Of a stretch of 64,000 bases of DNA, positions 25,147 to 38,693 are shown piece after piece; the stretch's first letter is position 1, and the number at the start of each line of letters is the position of its first letter. Position numbers and translations under genes: made by a program. The DNA is from Molossus alvarezi (lineage: Eukaryota > Chordata > Mammalia > Chiroptera > Molossidae), in assembly GCA_037176705.1 (NCBI GenBank), contig CM073889.1, forward strand, positions 53,499,596 to 53,563,595, given 5' to 3'. Under the pieces are notes generated by a model. The model saw nothing but the letters and a program-made list of their open reading frames with translations. It was not told where the DNA came from and searched no databases.

Positions 25147-27081
25147 TTGAATGTAAACCCTTGTCCTCAGTGTGAAATGCTGGAATTATCCCGTGGAAAT
25201 GAATGATAACTCCCGAACTTATGCTTAAAATACCCTGTTACAGATTCAACCTATTTCTTGATATCTTACAGAATCATCTCCATTATAACAAGGATTCCAA
25301 TAAGTTTTAGGCCTTTGAATAATGGTCCTGGATACACATGTTTCAGGAGTATTTCCCAGAAGAACCTATGAAAATACAGTGGATAATCAAAGGTGTGCAT
25401 CACTGGTGTTCTTTCTCTGCAGAATTATATAATTACATTCAGTTCAAGAGCAGCATGGAAACCTCAATATGGTGTAGTGGCAATTGGACTGTTCAGTGGC
25501 TCTCTGTCCTAAAAACAGTGTTCCCATTGACTAACTTCTTCACATACTGTCTAAATATGGTGAAGAAGATTCTTGGGCTATACCCACTTCACAAACCATG
25601 GAACCAACACTGGTGTTCTGTTCTGCAGATTATGTGTTAGAACAGTTGAGGAAAGTATTGATTCAAGGTAATGTGGCAAGCTAACGTTTGCCTATGCCCT
25701 TAGACATACTTCTCACCAGAGATCGTTTCTAGGAGCGTTTATACACACGAAACCGATTCCAAACTAACTGTGTTAGAACTCTGCAGTTCAGTTGAGGAAA
25801 CTCACTTCCATGAAGCCTAGAGAGTGAGGCCTCTCCAACCATAAGCTGTTTTGGTTAAGTACCTAAGAAATGTCTGTCTGTTAAGGTGTAATCACACGGA
25901 AACCTAGCAGTGCACGTTTCTTTCTCTTGTTCCCTACACACAATTACAAGACTTGCTGGTGCAGTCTCAGGTATCCTGAATTATGGGCAAAACTCTGTGA
26001 GAGCCAGGGGCAACATTCATTGGTTGCATGTTTAAACTTGGGAAATTGAGTACTTTTGCAAGGAAAGTGTGTAGATACATGTTCTAGTAGGAAACTGATG
26101 GAATGATTGAATATTTCCATTTTGGGTCAGGAAATGCACAGATCTTGGCAACAGTCATGTGAAACACTTGAATATACCCACTCTCCTCGTGGTGTGGAGA
26201 GATCCAGTCTTCTCCTGGAAAGAACAACTAGGGCAGGGCACACTGATGTGTAGAATCAAAAGTTATCCCCTTTTGAGTTCTGTGTTGGTAATGGTTTCCA
26301 AGATTGCATAGTTTTCAACAACATTTCTCAAGGCGATACTTGGAATAAGTATGGTTTCTTCTGTAGCTGTTTGTTTCGCCTAATTCTTAGTCAGAACAGT
26401 GAACCAACCTAGGGTCTAGAATGAAATAATGGAAAGATTGATAACTACTGGTGTTACACATGTGCCATTCTTGAAACAAAGCAACTGAACACATCTAAAG
26501 TGATGTAGTTTAAACATTTGATGTGTACATCCAAGGAGAAATACATGAATGTGAAGACACTGACAATACCATGGTGTTTCACATTGCATTTCTCTGTGAG
26601 TTAGAACAAGAGGAGGGTTCTGGAGAAAATGCACTTGTACAGTTGACCTGGGTATCAATTTCAATTAGCTACCCACAAATTATTCCCGGTTTGAGCGGCA
26701 TAGTTTGAATTGGAGAGTTATCCAGTGTTGCATGTAAATGCAGCTGACTGCCTTCTTTCCTATACGACAAGAAAGTCAATTTGTACGAGATGAAGAGGTA
26801 ACTTTTCAACACACTACTTTTCTTCCTTGGATATGAGTTGTTTGACTGGAAGAGTCTACAAAGCATCTCGATACCAAATACAGGCTGCGCTGCAGAAATG
26901 AAACATTTTGGTTAGAGCAGTGTTCAGGTCGTGGAAATCTATACCCTATTCAGTTCTAAACACATTCTCTCCATGCGTTACCAAATGAATCAGAGCCATG
27001 CCATGGATCCACGATACATTTCACTGTTTGTGCCGATTTCCACATTAACATAAGGTGTAGATACCTGTTTTCTGCAGAGAA
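25147..27081 (+). repeat. Satellite unit 14 (1935 bp, beta type)
   Basis: Shares 'ccctgttacag', 'ccaataag', 'gatacac' and ggcaagctaac with unit 8. Private: 'atcttacag', 'agttttaggcc', 'acaaaccatgg', 'gtctgttaagg'. Carries 'gagatgaag' and the missing G in 'accatggtg'. Frame 25,338-25,640 is open. Confidence 0.94.
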
Positions 27082-29016
27082 TTGAATGTAAACCCTTGTC
27101 CTCAGTGTGAAATGCTGGAATTATCCCGTGGAAATGAATGATAACTCCCGAACTTATGCTTAAAATACCCTGTGACAGATTCAACCTATTTCTTGATATC
27201 TGACAGAATCATCTCCATTATAACAAGGATTCCAATAAGTTTCAGGCCTTTGAATAATGGTCCTGGATACACATGTTTCAGGAGTATTTCCCAGAAGAAC
27301 CTATGAAAATACAGTGGATAATCAAAGGTGTTCATCACTGGTGTTCTTTCTCTGCACAATTATATAATTACATTCAGTTCAAGAGCAGCATGGAAACCTC
27401 AATATGGTGTAGTGGCAATTGGACTGTTCAGTGGCTCTCTGTCCTAAAAACAGTGTTCCCATTGACTAACTTCTTCACATACTGTCTAAATATGGTGAAG
27501 AAGATTCTTGGGCTATACCCACTTCACAAAACATGGAACCAACACTGGTGTTCTGTTCTGCAGATTATGTGTTAGAACAGTTGAGGAAAGTATTGATTCA
27601 AGGTAATGTGGCAACCTAACGTTTGCCTATGCCCTAAGACATACTTCTCACCAGAGATCGTTACTAGGAGCGTTTATACACACCAAACCGATTCCAAACG
27701 AACTGTGTTAGAACTCTGCAGTTCAGTTGAGGAAACTCACTTCCATGAAGCCTAGAGAGTGAGGCCTCTCCAACCATAAGCTGTTTTGGTTAAGTACCTA
27801 AGAAATGTCTGTTTGTTAAGGTGTAATCACACGGAAACCTAGCAGTGCACGTTTCTTTCTCTTGTTCCCTACACACAATTACAAGACTTGCTGGTGCAGT
27901 CTCAGATATCCTGAATTATGGGCAAAACTCTGTGAGAGCCAGGGGCAACATTCATTGGTTGCATGTTTAAACTTGGGAAATTGAGTACTTTTGCAAGGAA
28001 AGTGTGTAGATACATGTTCTAGTAGGAAACTGATGGAATGATTGAATATTTCCATTTTGGGTCAGGAAATGCACAGATCTTGGCAACAGTCATGTGAAAC
28101 ACTTGAATATACCCACTCTCCTCGTGGTGTGGAGAGATCCAGTCTTCTCCTGGAAAGAACAACTAGGGCAGGGCACACTGATGTGTAGAATCAAAAGTTA
28201 TCCCCTTTTGAGTTCTGTGTTGGTAATGGTTTCCAAGATTGCATAGTTTTCAACAACATTTCTCAAGGCGATACTTGGAATAAGTATGGTTTCTTCTGTA
28301 GCTGTTTGTTTCGCCTAATTCTTAGTCAGAACAGTGAACCAACCTAGGGTCTAGAATGAAATAATGGAAAGATTGATAACTACTGGTGTTACACATGTGC
28401 CATTCTTGAAACAAAGCAACTGAACACATCTAAAGTGATGTAGTTTAAACATTTGATGTGTACATCCAAGGAGAAATACATGAATGTGAAGACACTGACA
28501 ATACCATGGTGTTTCACATTGCATTTCTCTGTGAGTTAGAACAAGAGGAGGGTTCTGGAGAAAATGCACTTGTACAGTTGACCTGGGTATCAATTTCAAT
28601 TAGCTACCCACAAATTATTCCCGGTTTGAGCGGCATAGTTTGAATTGGAGAGTTATCCAGTGTTGCATGTAAATGCAGCTGACTGCCTTCTTTCCTATAC
28701 GACAAGAAAGTCAATTTGTACGAGATGAAGAGGTAACTTTTCAACACACTACTTTTCTTCCTTGGATATGAGTTGTTTGACTGGAAGAGTCTACAAAGCA
28801 TCTCGATACCAAATACAGGCTGCGCTGCAGAAATGAAACATTTTGGTTAGAGCAGTGTTCAGGTCGTGGAAATCTATACCCTATTCAGTTCTACACACAT
28901 TCTCTCCATGCGTTACCAAATGAATCAGAGCCATGCCATGGATCCACGATACATTTCACTGTTTGTGCCGATTTCCACATTAACATAAGGTGTAGATACC
29001 TGTTTTCTGCAGAGAA
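27082..29016 (+). repeat. Satellite unit 15 (1935 bp, beta type)
   Basis: Shares the 'ctctgcacaattat' change (one ctgcag site lost) with unit 16. Private: 'ggtgttcatcac', 'gccctaagac', 'cgttactagg'. gagcgg and 'accatggtg' present. Frame 27,273-27,575 is open with Glu-to-Gln. Confidence 0.94.
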
Positions 29017-30952
29017 TTGAATGTAAACCCTTGTCCTCAGTGTGAAATGCTGGAATTATCCCGTGGAAATGAATGATAACTCCCGAACTTATGCTTAAAA
29101 TACCCTGTGACAGATTCAACCTATTTCTTGATATCTGACAGAATCATCTCCATTATAACAAGGATTCCAATAAGTTTCAGGCCTTTGAATAATGGTCCTG
29201 GATACACATGTTTCAGGAGTATTTCCCAGAAGAACCTATGAAAATACAGTGGATAATCAAAGGTGTGCATCACTGGTGTTCTTTCTCTGCACAATTATAT
29301 AATTACATTCAGTTCAAGAGCAGCATGGAAACCTCAATATGGTGTAGTGGCAATTGGACTGTTCAGTGGCTCTCTGTCCTAAAAACAGTGTTCCCATTGA
29401 CTAACTTCTTCACATACTGTCTAAATATGGTGAAGAAGATTCTTGGGCTATACCCACTTCACAAAACATGGAACCAACACTGGTGTTCTGTTCTGCAGAT
29501 TATGTGTTAGAACAGTTGAGGAAAGTATTGATTCAAGGTAATGTGGCAAGCTAACGTTTGCCTATGCCCTTAGACATACTTCTCACCAGAGATCGTTTCT
29601 AGGAGCGTTTATACACACGAAACCGATTCCAAACAAACTGTGTTAGAACTCTGCAGTTCAGTTGAGGAAACTCACTTCCATGAAGCCTAGAGAGTGAGGC
29701 CTCTCCAACCATAAGCTGTTTTGGTTAAGTACCTAAGAAATGTCTGTTTGTTAAGGTGTAATCACACGGAAACCTAGCAGTGCACGTTTCTTTCTCTTGT
29801 TCCCTACACACAATTACAAGACTTGCTGGTGCAGTCTCAGGTATCCTGAATTATGGGCAAAACTCTGTGAGAGCCAGGGGCAACATTCATTGGTTGCATG
29901 TTTAAACTTGGGAAATTGAGTACCTTTGCAAGGAAAGTGTGTAGATACATGTTCTAGTAGGAAACTGATGGAATGATTGAATATTTCCATTTTGGGTCAG
30001 GAAATGCACAGATCTTGGCAACAGTCATGTGAAACACTTGAATATAGACACTCTCCTCGTGGTGTGGAGAGATCCAGTCTTCTCCTGGAAAGAACAGCTA
30101 GGGCAGGGCACACTGATGTGTAGAATCAAAAGTTATCCCCTTTTGAGTTCTGTGTTGGTAATGGTTTCCAAGATTGCATAGTTTTCAACAACATTTCTAA
30201 AGGCGATACTTGGAATAAGTGTGGTTTCTTCTGTAGCTGTTTGTTTCGCCTAATTCTTAGTCAGAACAGTGAACCAACCTAGGGTCTAGAATGAAATAAT
30301 GGAAATATTGATAACTACTGGTGTTACACATGTGCCATTCTTGAAACAAAGCAACTGAACACATCTAAAGTGATGTAGTTTAAACATTTGATGTGTACAT
30401 CCAAGGAGAAATACATGAATGTGAAGACACTGACAATACCATGGGTGTTTCACATTGCATTTCTCTGTGAGTTAGAGCAAGAGGAGGGTTCTGGAGAAAA
30501 GGCACTTGTACAGTTGACCTGGGTATCAATTTCAATTAGCTACCCACAAATTATTCCCGGTTTGAGCGGCATAGTTTGAATTGGAGAGTTATCCAGTGTT
30601 GCATGTAAATGCAGCTGACTGCCTTCTTTCCTATACGACAAGAAAGTCAATTTGTACGAGAAGAAGAGGTAACATTTCAACATACTACTTTTCTTCCTTG
30701 GATATGAGTTGTTTGACTGGAAGAGTCTACAAAGCATCTCGATACCAAATACAGGCTGCGCTGCAGAAATGAAACATTTTGGTTAGAGCAGTGTTCAGGT
30801 CGTGGAAATCTATACCCTATTCAGTTCTACACACATTCTCTCCATGCGTTACCAAATGAATCAGAGCCATGCCATGGATCCACGATACATTTCACTGTTT
30901 GTGCCGATTTCCACATTAACATAAGGTGTAGATACCTGTTTTCTGCAGAGAA
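29017..30952 (+). repeat. Satellite unit 16 (1936 bp, beta type)
   Basis: 5' end as unit 15 ('ctctgcacaattat'); middle as unit 9 ('caaacaaactg', 'ttctaaaggcg', 'aataagtgtgg'). Private: 'gaacagctagg', 'ggaaatattg', 'gaggtaacatttc'. Full 'accatgggtg'. Frame 29,208-29,510 is open. Confidence 0.94.
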
Positions 30953-32885
30953 TTGAATGTAAACCCTTGTCCTCAGTGTTTAATGCTGGAATTATCCCGT
31001 GGAAATGAATGATAACTCCCGAACTTATGCTTAAAATACCCTGTGACAGATTCAACCTATTTCTTGATATCTGACAGAATCATATCCATTATAACAAGGA
31101 TTCCAATAAGTTTCAGGCCTTTGAATAATGGTCAGGATACACATGTTTCAGGAGTATTTCCCAGAAGAACCTATGAAAATACAGTGGATAATCAAAGGTG
31201 TGCATCACTGGTGTTCTTTCTCTGCAGAATTATATAATTACATTCAGTTCAAGAGCAGCATGGAAACCTCAATATGGTGTAGTGGCAATTAGACTGTTCA
31301 GTGGCTCTCTGTCCTAAAAACAGTGTTCCCATTGACTAACTTCTTCACATACTGTCTAAATATGGTGAAGAAGATTCTTGGGCTATACCCACTTCACAAA
31401 ACATGGAACCAACACTGGTGTTCTGTTCTGCAGATTATGTGTTAGAACAGTTGAGGAAAGTATTGATTCAAGGTAATGTGGCAACCTAACGTTTGCCTAT
31501 GCCCTTAGACATACTTCTCACCAGAGATCGTTTCTAGGAGCGTTTATACACACCAAACCGATTCCAAACGAACTGTGTTAGAACTCTGCAGTTCAGTTGA
31601 GGAAACTCACTTCCATGAAGCCTAGAGAGTGAGGTCTCTCCAACCATAAGCTGTTTTGGTTAAGTACCTAAGAAATGTCTGTTTGTTAAGGTGTAATCAC
31701 ACGGAAACCTAGCAGTGCACGTTTCTTTCTCTTGTTCCCTACACACAATTACAAGACTTGCTGGTGCAGTCTCAGATATCCTGAATTATGGGCAAAACTC
31801 TGTGAGAGCCAGGGGCAACATTCATTGGTGGCATGTTTAAACTTGGGAAATTGAGTACCTTTGCAAGGAAAGTGTGTAGATACATGTTCTAGTAGGAAAC
31901 TGATGGAATGATTGAATATTTCCATTTTGGGTCAGGAAATGCACAGATCTTGGCAACAGTCATGTGAAACACTTGAATATACACACTCTCCTCGTGGTGT
32001 GGAGAGATCCAGTCTTCTCCTGGAAAGAACAACTAGGACAGGGCACACTGATGTGTAGAATCAAAAGTTATCCCCTTTTGTGTTCTGTGTTGGTAATGGT
32101 TTCCAAGATTGCATAGTTTTCAACAACATTTCTCAAGGCGATACTTGGAATAAGTATGGTTTCTTCTGTAGCTGTTTGTTTCGCCTAATTCTTAGTCAGA
32201 ACAGTGAACCAACCTAGGGTCTAGAATGAAATAATGGAAAGATTGATAACTACTGGTGTTACACATGTGCCATTCTTGAAACAAAGCAACTGAACACATC
32301 TAAAGTGATGTAGTGTAAACATTTGATGTGTACATCCAAGGAGAAATACATGAATGTGAAGACACTGACAATACCATGGGTGTTTCACATTGCATTTCTC
32401 TGTGAGTTAGAGCAAGAGGAGGGTTCTGGAGAAAAGGCACTTGTACAGTTGACCTGGGTATCAATTTCAATTAGCTACCCACAAATTATTCCCGGTTTGA
32501 GCGGCATAGTTTGAATTGGAGAGTTATCCAGTGTTGCATGTAAATGCAGCTGACTGCCTTCTTTCCTATACGACAAGAAAGTCAATTTGTACGAGAAGAA
32601 GAGGTAACTTTTCAACATACTACTTCTTCCTTGGATATGAGTTGTTTGACTGGAAGAGTCTACAAAGCATCTCGATACCAAATACAGGCTGCGCTGCAGA
32701 AATGAAACATTTTGGTTAGAGCAGTGTTCAGGTCGTGGAAATCTATACCCTATTCAGTTCTACACACATTCTCTCCATGCGTTACCAAATGAATCAGAGT
32801 CATGCCATGGATCCACGATACATTTCACTGTTTGTGCCGATTTCCACATTAACATAAGGTGTAGATACCTGTTTTCTGCAGAGAA
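30953..32885 (+). repeat. Satellite unit 17 (1933 bp, beta type)
   Basis: Private: 'agtgtttaatg', 'catatccatt', 'aatggtcaggatac', 'gaggtctctcc', 'tagtgtaaac' and 'ctacttcttcc'. The recurrent frame is broken by a Trp-to-stop change ('aattagactg'). Last unit with gagcgg. Confidence 0.94.
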
Positions 32886-34821
32886 ATGAATGTAAACCCT
32901 TGTCCTCAGTGTGAAATGCTGGAATTATCCCGTGGAAATGAATGATAACTCCCGAACTTATGCTTAAAATACCCTGTGACAGATTCAACCTATTTCTTGA
33001 TATCTGTCAGAATCATCTCCATTATAACAAGGATTCCAAAGAGTTTCAGGCCTTTGAATAATGGTCCTGGATTCACATGTTTCAAGAGTATTTCCCAGAA
33101 GAACCTATGAAAATACAGTGGATAATCAAAGGTGTGCATCACTGGTGTTCTTTCTCTGCAGAATTATATAATTACATTCAGTTCAAGAGCAGCATGGAAA
33201 CCTCAATATGGTGTAGTGGCAATTGGACTGTTCAGTGGCTCTCTGTCCTAAAAACAGTGTTCCCATTGACTAACTTCTTCACATACTGTCTAAATATGGT
33301 GAAGAAGATTCCTGGGCTATACCCACTTCACAAAACTTGGAACCAACACTGGTGTTCTGTTCTGCAGTTTATGTGTTAGAACAGTTGAAGAAAGTATTGA
33401 TTCAAGGTAATGTGGCAAGCTAACGTTTGCCTATGCCCTTAGACATACTTCTCACCAGAGATCGTTTCTAGGAGCGTTTATACACACCAAACCGATTCCA
33501 AACGAACTGTGTTAGAACTCTGCAGTTCAGTTGAGGAAACTCACTTCCATGAAGCCTAGAGAGTGAGGCCTCTCCAACCATAAGCTGTTTTGGTTAAGTA
33601 CCTAAGAAATGTCTGTTTGTTAAGGTGTAATCACACGAAAACCTAGCAGTGCACGTTTCTTTCTCTTGTTCCCTACACACAATTACAAGACTTGCTGGTG
33701 CAGTCTCAGATATCCTGAATTATGGGCAAAACTCTGTGAGAGCCAGGGGCAACATTCATTGGTGGCATGTTTAAACTTGGGAAATTGAGTACCTTTGCAA
33801 GGAAAGTGTGTAGATACATGTTCTAGTAGGAAACTGATGGAATGATTGAATATTTCCATTTTAGGTCAGGAAATGCACAGATCTTGGCAAGAGTCATGTG
33901 AAACACTTGAATATAGACACTCTCCTCGTGGTGTGGAGAGATCCAGTCTTCTCCTGGAAAGAACAACTAGGACAGGGCACACTGATGTGTAGAATCAAAA
34001 GTTATCCCCTTTTGTGTTCTGTGTTGGTAATGGTTTCCAAGATTGCACAGTTTTCTACAACATTTCTCAAGGCGATACTTGGAATAAGTATGGTTTCTAC
34101 TGTAGCAGTTTGTTTCGCCTAATTCTTAGTCAGAACAGTGAACCAACCTAGGGTCTAGAATGAAATAAAGGAAAGATTGATAACTACTGGTGTTACACAT
34201 GTGCCATTCTTGAAACAAAGCAACTGAACACATCTAAAGTGATGTAGTTTAAACATTTGATGTGTACATCCAAGGAGAAATACATGAATGTGAAGACACT
34301 GACAATACCATGGGTGTTTCACATTGCATTTCTCTGTGAGTTAGAACAAGAGGAGGGTTCTGGAGAAAAGGCACTTGTACAGTTGACCTGGGTATCAATT
34401 TCAATTAGCTACCCACACATTATGCCCGGTTTGCGCGGCATAGTTTGCATTGGAGAGTTATCCAGTGTTGCATGTAAATGCAGCTGACTGCCTTCTTTCC
34501 TATACGACAAGAAAGTCAATTTGTACGAGAAGAAGAGGTAACTTTTCAACATACTACTTTTCTTCCTTGGATATGAGTTGTGTGCCTGGAAGAGTCTACA
34601 AAGCATCTCGATACCAAATACAGGCTGCGCTGCAGAAATGAAACATTTTGGTTAGAGCAGTGTTCAGGTCGTGGAAATCTATACCCTATTCAGTTCTACA
34701 CACATTCTCTCCATGCGTTACCAAATGAATCAGAGTCATGCCATGGATCCACGATTCATTTCACTGCTTGTGCCGATTTCCACATTAACATAAGGTGTAG
34801 ATACCTGTTTTCTGCAGAGAA
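32886..34821 (+). repeat. Satellite unit 18 (1936 bp, gamma type)
   Basis: Starts 'aatgaatg' instead of 'ttgaatg'. First unit of the long gamma block. Private: 'aaaacttgg', 'tttaggtcagg', 'ttctactgtag', 'aataaagg', 'gttgtgtgcc'. 'gattcctgg' and 'gcagtttatg' recall units 6, 7 and 12. Frame 33,077-33,379 is open. Confidence 0.94.
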
Positions 34822-36757
34822 TTGAATGTAAACCCTTGTCCTCAGTGTGAAATGCTGGAATAAGCCCGTGGAAATGAACGATAACTTCCGAACTTATGCG
34901 TAAATTATCCTGTGACAAATTCAACCTATTTCTTGATGTCTGACAGAATCATCTCCATTATAACAAGGATTCCAAAGAGTTTCAGGCCTTTGAATAATGG
35001 TCCTGGATACACATGTTTCAAGAGTATTTCCCAGAAGAACCTATGAAAATACAGTGGATAATCAAAGGTGTGCATCACTGGTGTTCTTTCTCTGCAGAAT
35101 TATATAATTACATTCAGTTCAAGAGCAGCATGGAAACCTCAATATGGTGTAGTGGCAATTGGACTGTTCAGTGGCTCTCTGTCCTAAAAACAGTGTTCCC
35201 ATTGACTAACTTCTTCACATAGAGTCTAAATATGGTGAAGAAGATTCTTGGGCTATACCCACTTCACAAAACATGGAACCAACACTGGTGTTCTGTTCTG
35301 CAGATTATGTGTTAGAACAGTTGAAGAAAATATTGATTCAAGGTAATGTGGCAAGCTAACGTTTGCCTACGCCCTTAGACATACTTCTCACCAGAGATCG
35401 TTTCTAGGAGGGTTTATACACACCAAACCGATTCCAAATGAACTGTGTTAGAACTCTGCAGTTCAGTTGAGGAAACTCACTTCCATGAAGCCTAGAGAGT
35501 GAGGCCTCTCCAACCATAAGCTGTTTTGGTTAAGTACCTAAGAAATCTCTGTTTGTTAAGGTGTAATCACACGAAAACCTAGCAGTGCACGTTTCTTTCT
35601 CTTGTTCCCTACACACAATTACAAGACTTGCTGGTGCAGTCTCAGATATCCTGAATTATGGGCAAACCTCTGTGAGAGCCAGGGGCAACATTCATTGGTG
35701 GCATGTTTAAACTTGGGAAATTGAGTACCTTTGCAAGGAAAGTGTGTAGATACATGTTCTAGTAGGAAACTGATGGAATGATTGAATATTTCCATTTTGG
35801 GTCAGGAAATGCACAGATCTTGGCAAGAGTCATGTGAATCACTTGAATATAGACACTCTCCTCGTGGTGTGGAGAGATCCAGTCTTCTCCTGGAAAGAAC
35901 AACTAGGACAGGGCACACTGATGTGTAGAATCAAAAGTTATCCCCTTTTGTGTTCTGTGTTGGTAATGGTTTCCAAGATTGCACAGTTTTCTACAACATT
36001 TCTCAAGGCGATACTTGGAATCAGTATGGTTTCTTCTGTAGCAGTTTGTTTCGCCTAATTCTTATTCAGAACAGTGAACCAACCTAGGGTCTAGAATGAA
36101 ATAATGGAAAGATTGATAACTACTGGTGTTACACATGTGCCATTCTTGAAACAAAGCAACTGAGCACATCTAAAGTGATGTAGTTTAAACATTTGATGTG
36201 TACATCCAAGGAGAAATACATGAATGTGAAGACACTGACAATACCATGGGTGTTTCACATTGCATTTCTCTGTGAGTTAGAACAAGAGGAGGGTTCTGGA
36301 GAAAAGGCACTTGTACAGTTGACCTGGGTATCAATTTCAATTAGCTACCCACAAATTACGCCCGGTTTGCGCGGCATAGTTTGCATTGGAGAGTTATCCA
36401 GTGTTGCATGTAAATGCAGCTGACTGCCTTCTTTCCTATACGACAAGAAAGTCAATTTGTACGAGAAGAAGAGGTAAGTTTTCAACATACTACTTTTCTT
36501 CCTTGGATATGAGTTGTTTGCCTGGAAGAGTCTACAAAGCATCTCGATACCAAATACAGGCTGCGTTGCAGAAATGAAACATTTTGGTTAGAGCAGTGTT
36601 CAGGTCGTGGATATCTATACCCTATTCAGTTCTACACACATTCTCTCCATGCGTTACCAAATGAATCAGAGTCATGCCATGGATCCACGATACATTTCAC
36701 TGTTTGTGCCGATTTCCACATTAACATAAGGTGCAGATACCTGTTTTCTGCAGAGAA
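34822..36757 (+). repeat. Satellite unit 19 (1936 bp, gamma type, with divergent patch)
   Basis: Contains a dense cluster of about nine substitutions at ~34,862-34,938, with two more just upstream (gattcatttcactgcttg, end of unit 18). The recurrent frame stops after 69 codons ('cacatagag'). Other private changes: 'cctacgccc', 'gagggttta', 'aaatctctg', 'gtgaatcac', 'cttattcag'. First unit with 'gaggtaagt' (~36,471). Confidence 0.93.
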
Positions 36758-38693
36758 TTGAATGTATACCCTTGTCCTCAGTGTGAAATGCTGGAATTAT
36801 CCCGTGGAAATGAATGATAACTCCCGAACTTATGCTTAAAATACCCTGTGACAGATTCAACCTATTTCTTGATATCTGACAGAATCATCTCCATTATAAC
36901 AAGGATTCCAAAGAGTTTCAGGCCTTTGAATAATGGTCCTGGATTCACATGTTTCAAGAGTATTTCCCAGAAGAACCTATGAAAATACAGTGGATAATCA
37001 AAGGTGTGCATCACTGGTGTTCTTTCTCTGCAGAATTATATAATTACATTCAGTTCAAGAGCAGCATGGAAACCTCAATATGGTGTAGTGGCAATTGGAC
37101 TGTTCAGTGGCTCTCTGTCCTAAAAACAGTGTTCCCATTGACTAACTTCTTCACATACTGTCTAAATATGGTGAAGAAGCTTCTTGGGCTATACCCACTT
37201 CACAAAACATGGAACCAACACTGGTGTTCTGTTCTGCAGATTATGTGTTAGAACAGTTGAGGAAAGTATAGATTCAAGGTAATTTGGCAACCTAACGTTT
37301 GCCTATGCCCTTAGACATACTTCTCACCAGAGATCGTTTCTAGGAGCGTTTATACACACCAAACCGATTCCAAACGAACTGTGTTAGAACTCTGCAGTTC
37401 AGTTGAGGAAACTCACTTCCATGAAGCCTAGAGAGTGAGGCTTCTCCAACCATAAGCTGTTTTGGTTAAGTACCTAAGAAATGTCTGTTTGTTAAGGTGT
37501 AATCACACGAAAACCTAGCAGTGCACGTTTCTTTCTCTTGTTCCCTACACACAATTACAAGACTTGCTGGTGCAGTCTCAGATATCCTGAATTATGGGCA
37601 AACCTCTGTGAGAGCCAGGGGCAACATTCATTGGTGGCATGTTTAAACTTGGGAAATTGAGTACCTTTGCAAGGAAAGTGTGTAGATACATGTTCTAGTA
37701 GGAAACTGATGGAATGATTGAATATTTCCATTTTGGGTCAGGAAATGCACAGATCTTGGCAAGAGTCATGTGAAACACTTGAATATACACACTCTCCTCG
37801 TGGTGTGGAGAGATCCAGTCTTCTCCAGGAAAGAACAAGTAGGACAGGGCACACTGATGTGTAGAATCAAAAGTTATCCCCTTTTGTGTTCTGTGTTGGT
37901 AATGGTTTCCAAGATTGCACAGTTTTCCACAACATTTCTCAAGGCGATACTTGGAATAAGTATGGTTTCCTCTGTAGCATTTTGTTTCGCCTAATGCTTA
38001 GTCAGAACAGTGAACCAACCTAGGGTCTAGAATGAAATAATGGAAAGATTGATAACTACTGTTGTTACACATGTGCCATTCTTGAAACAAAGCAACTGAA
38101 CACATCTAAAGTGATGTAGTTTAAACATTTGATGTGTACATCCAAGGAGAAATACATGAATGTGAAGACACTGACAATACCATGGGTGTTTCACATTGCA
38201 TTTCTCTGTGAGTTAGAACAAGAGGAGGGTTCTGGAGAAAAGGCACTTGTACAGTTGACCTGGGTATCAATTTCAATTAGCTACCCACAAATTACGCCCG
38301 GTTTGCGCGGCATAGTTTGCATTGTAGAGTTATCCAGTGTTGCATGTAAATGCAGCTGACTGCCTTCTTTCCTACACGACAAGAAAGTCAATTTGTACGA
38401 GAAGAAGAGGTAAGTTTTCAACATACTACTTTTCTTCCTTGGATATGAGTTGTTTGCCTGGAAGAGTCTACAAAGCATCTCGATACCAAATACAGGCTGC
38501 GCTGCAGAAATGAAACATTTTGGTTAGAGCAGTGTTCAGGTCGTGGAAATCTAGACCCTATTCAGTTCTACACACATTCTCTCCATGCGTTACCAAATGA
38601 ATCAGAGTCATGCCATGGATCCACGATACATTTCACTGTTTGTGCCGATTTCCACATTAACATAAGGTGTAGATACCTGTTTTCTGCAGAGAA
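36758..38693 (+). repeat. Satellite unit 20 (1936 bp, gamma type)
   Basis: Starts with 'gtatacccttg', shared with unit 22. Carries 'gaagcttc', 'gtatagattc', 'taatttgg', 'ctccaggaaag', 'acaagtagg', 'cctaatgctt', 'gaggtaagt' and 'ctagaccc'. Private: 'actgttgttac', 'attgtagag', 'cctacacgac'. Frame 36,949-37,251 is open. Confidence 0.94.
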
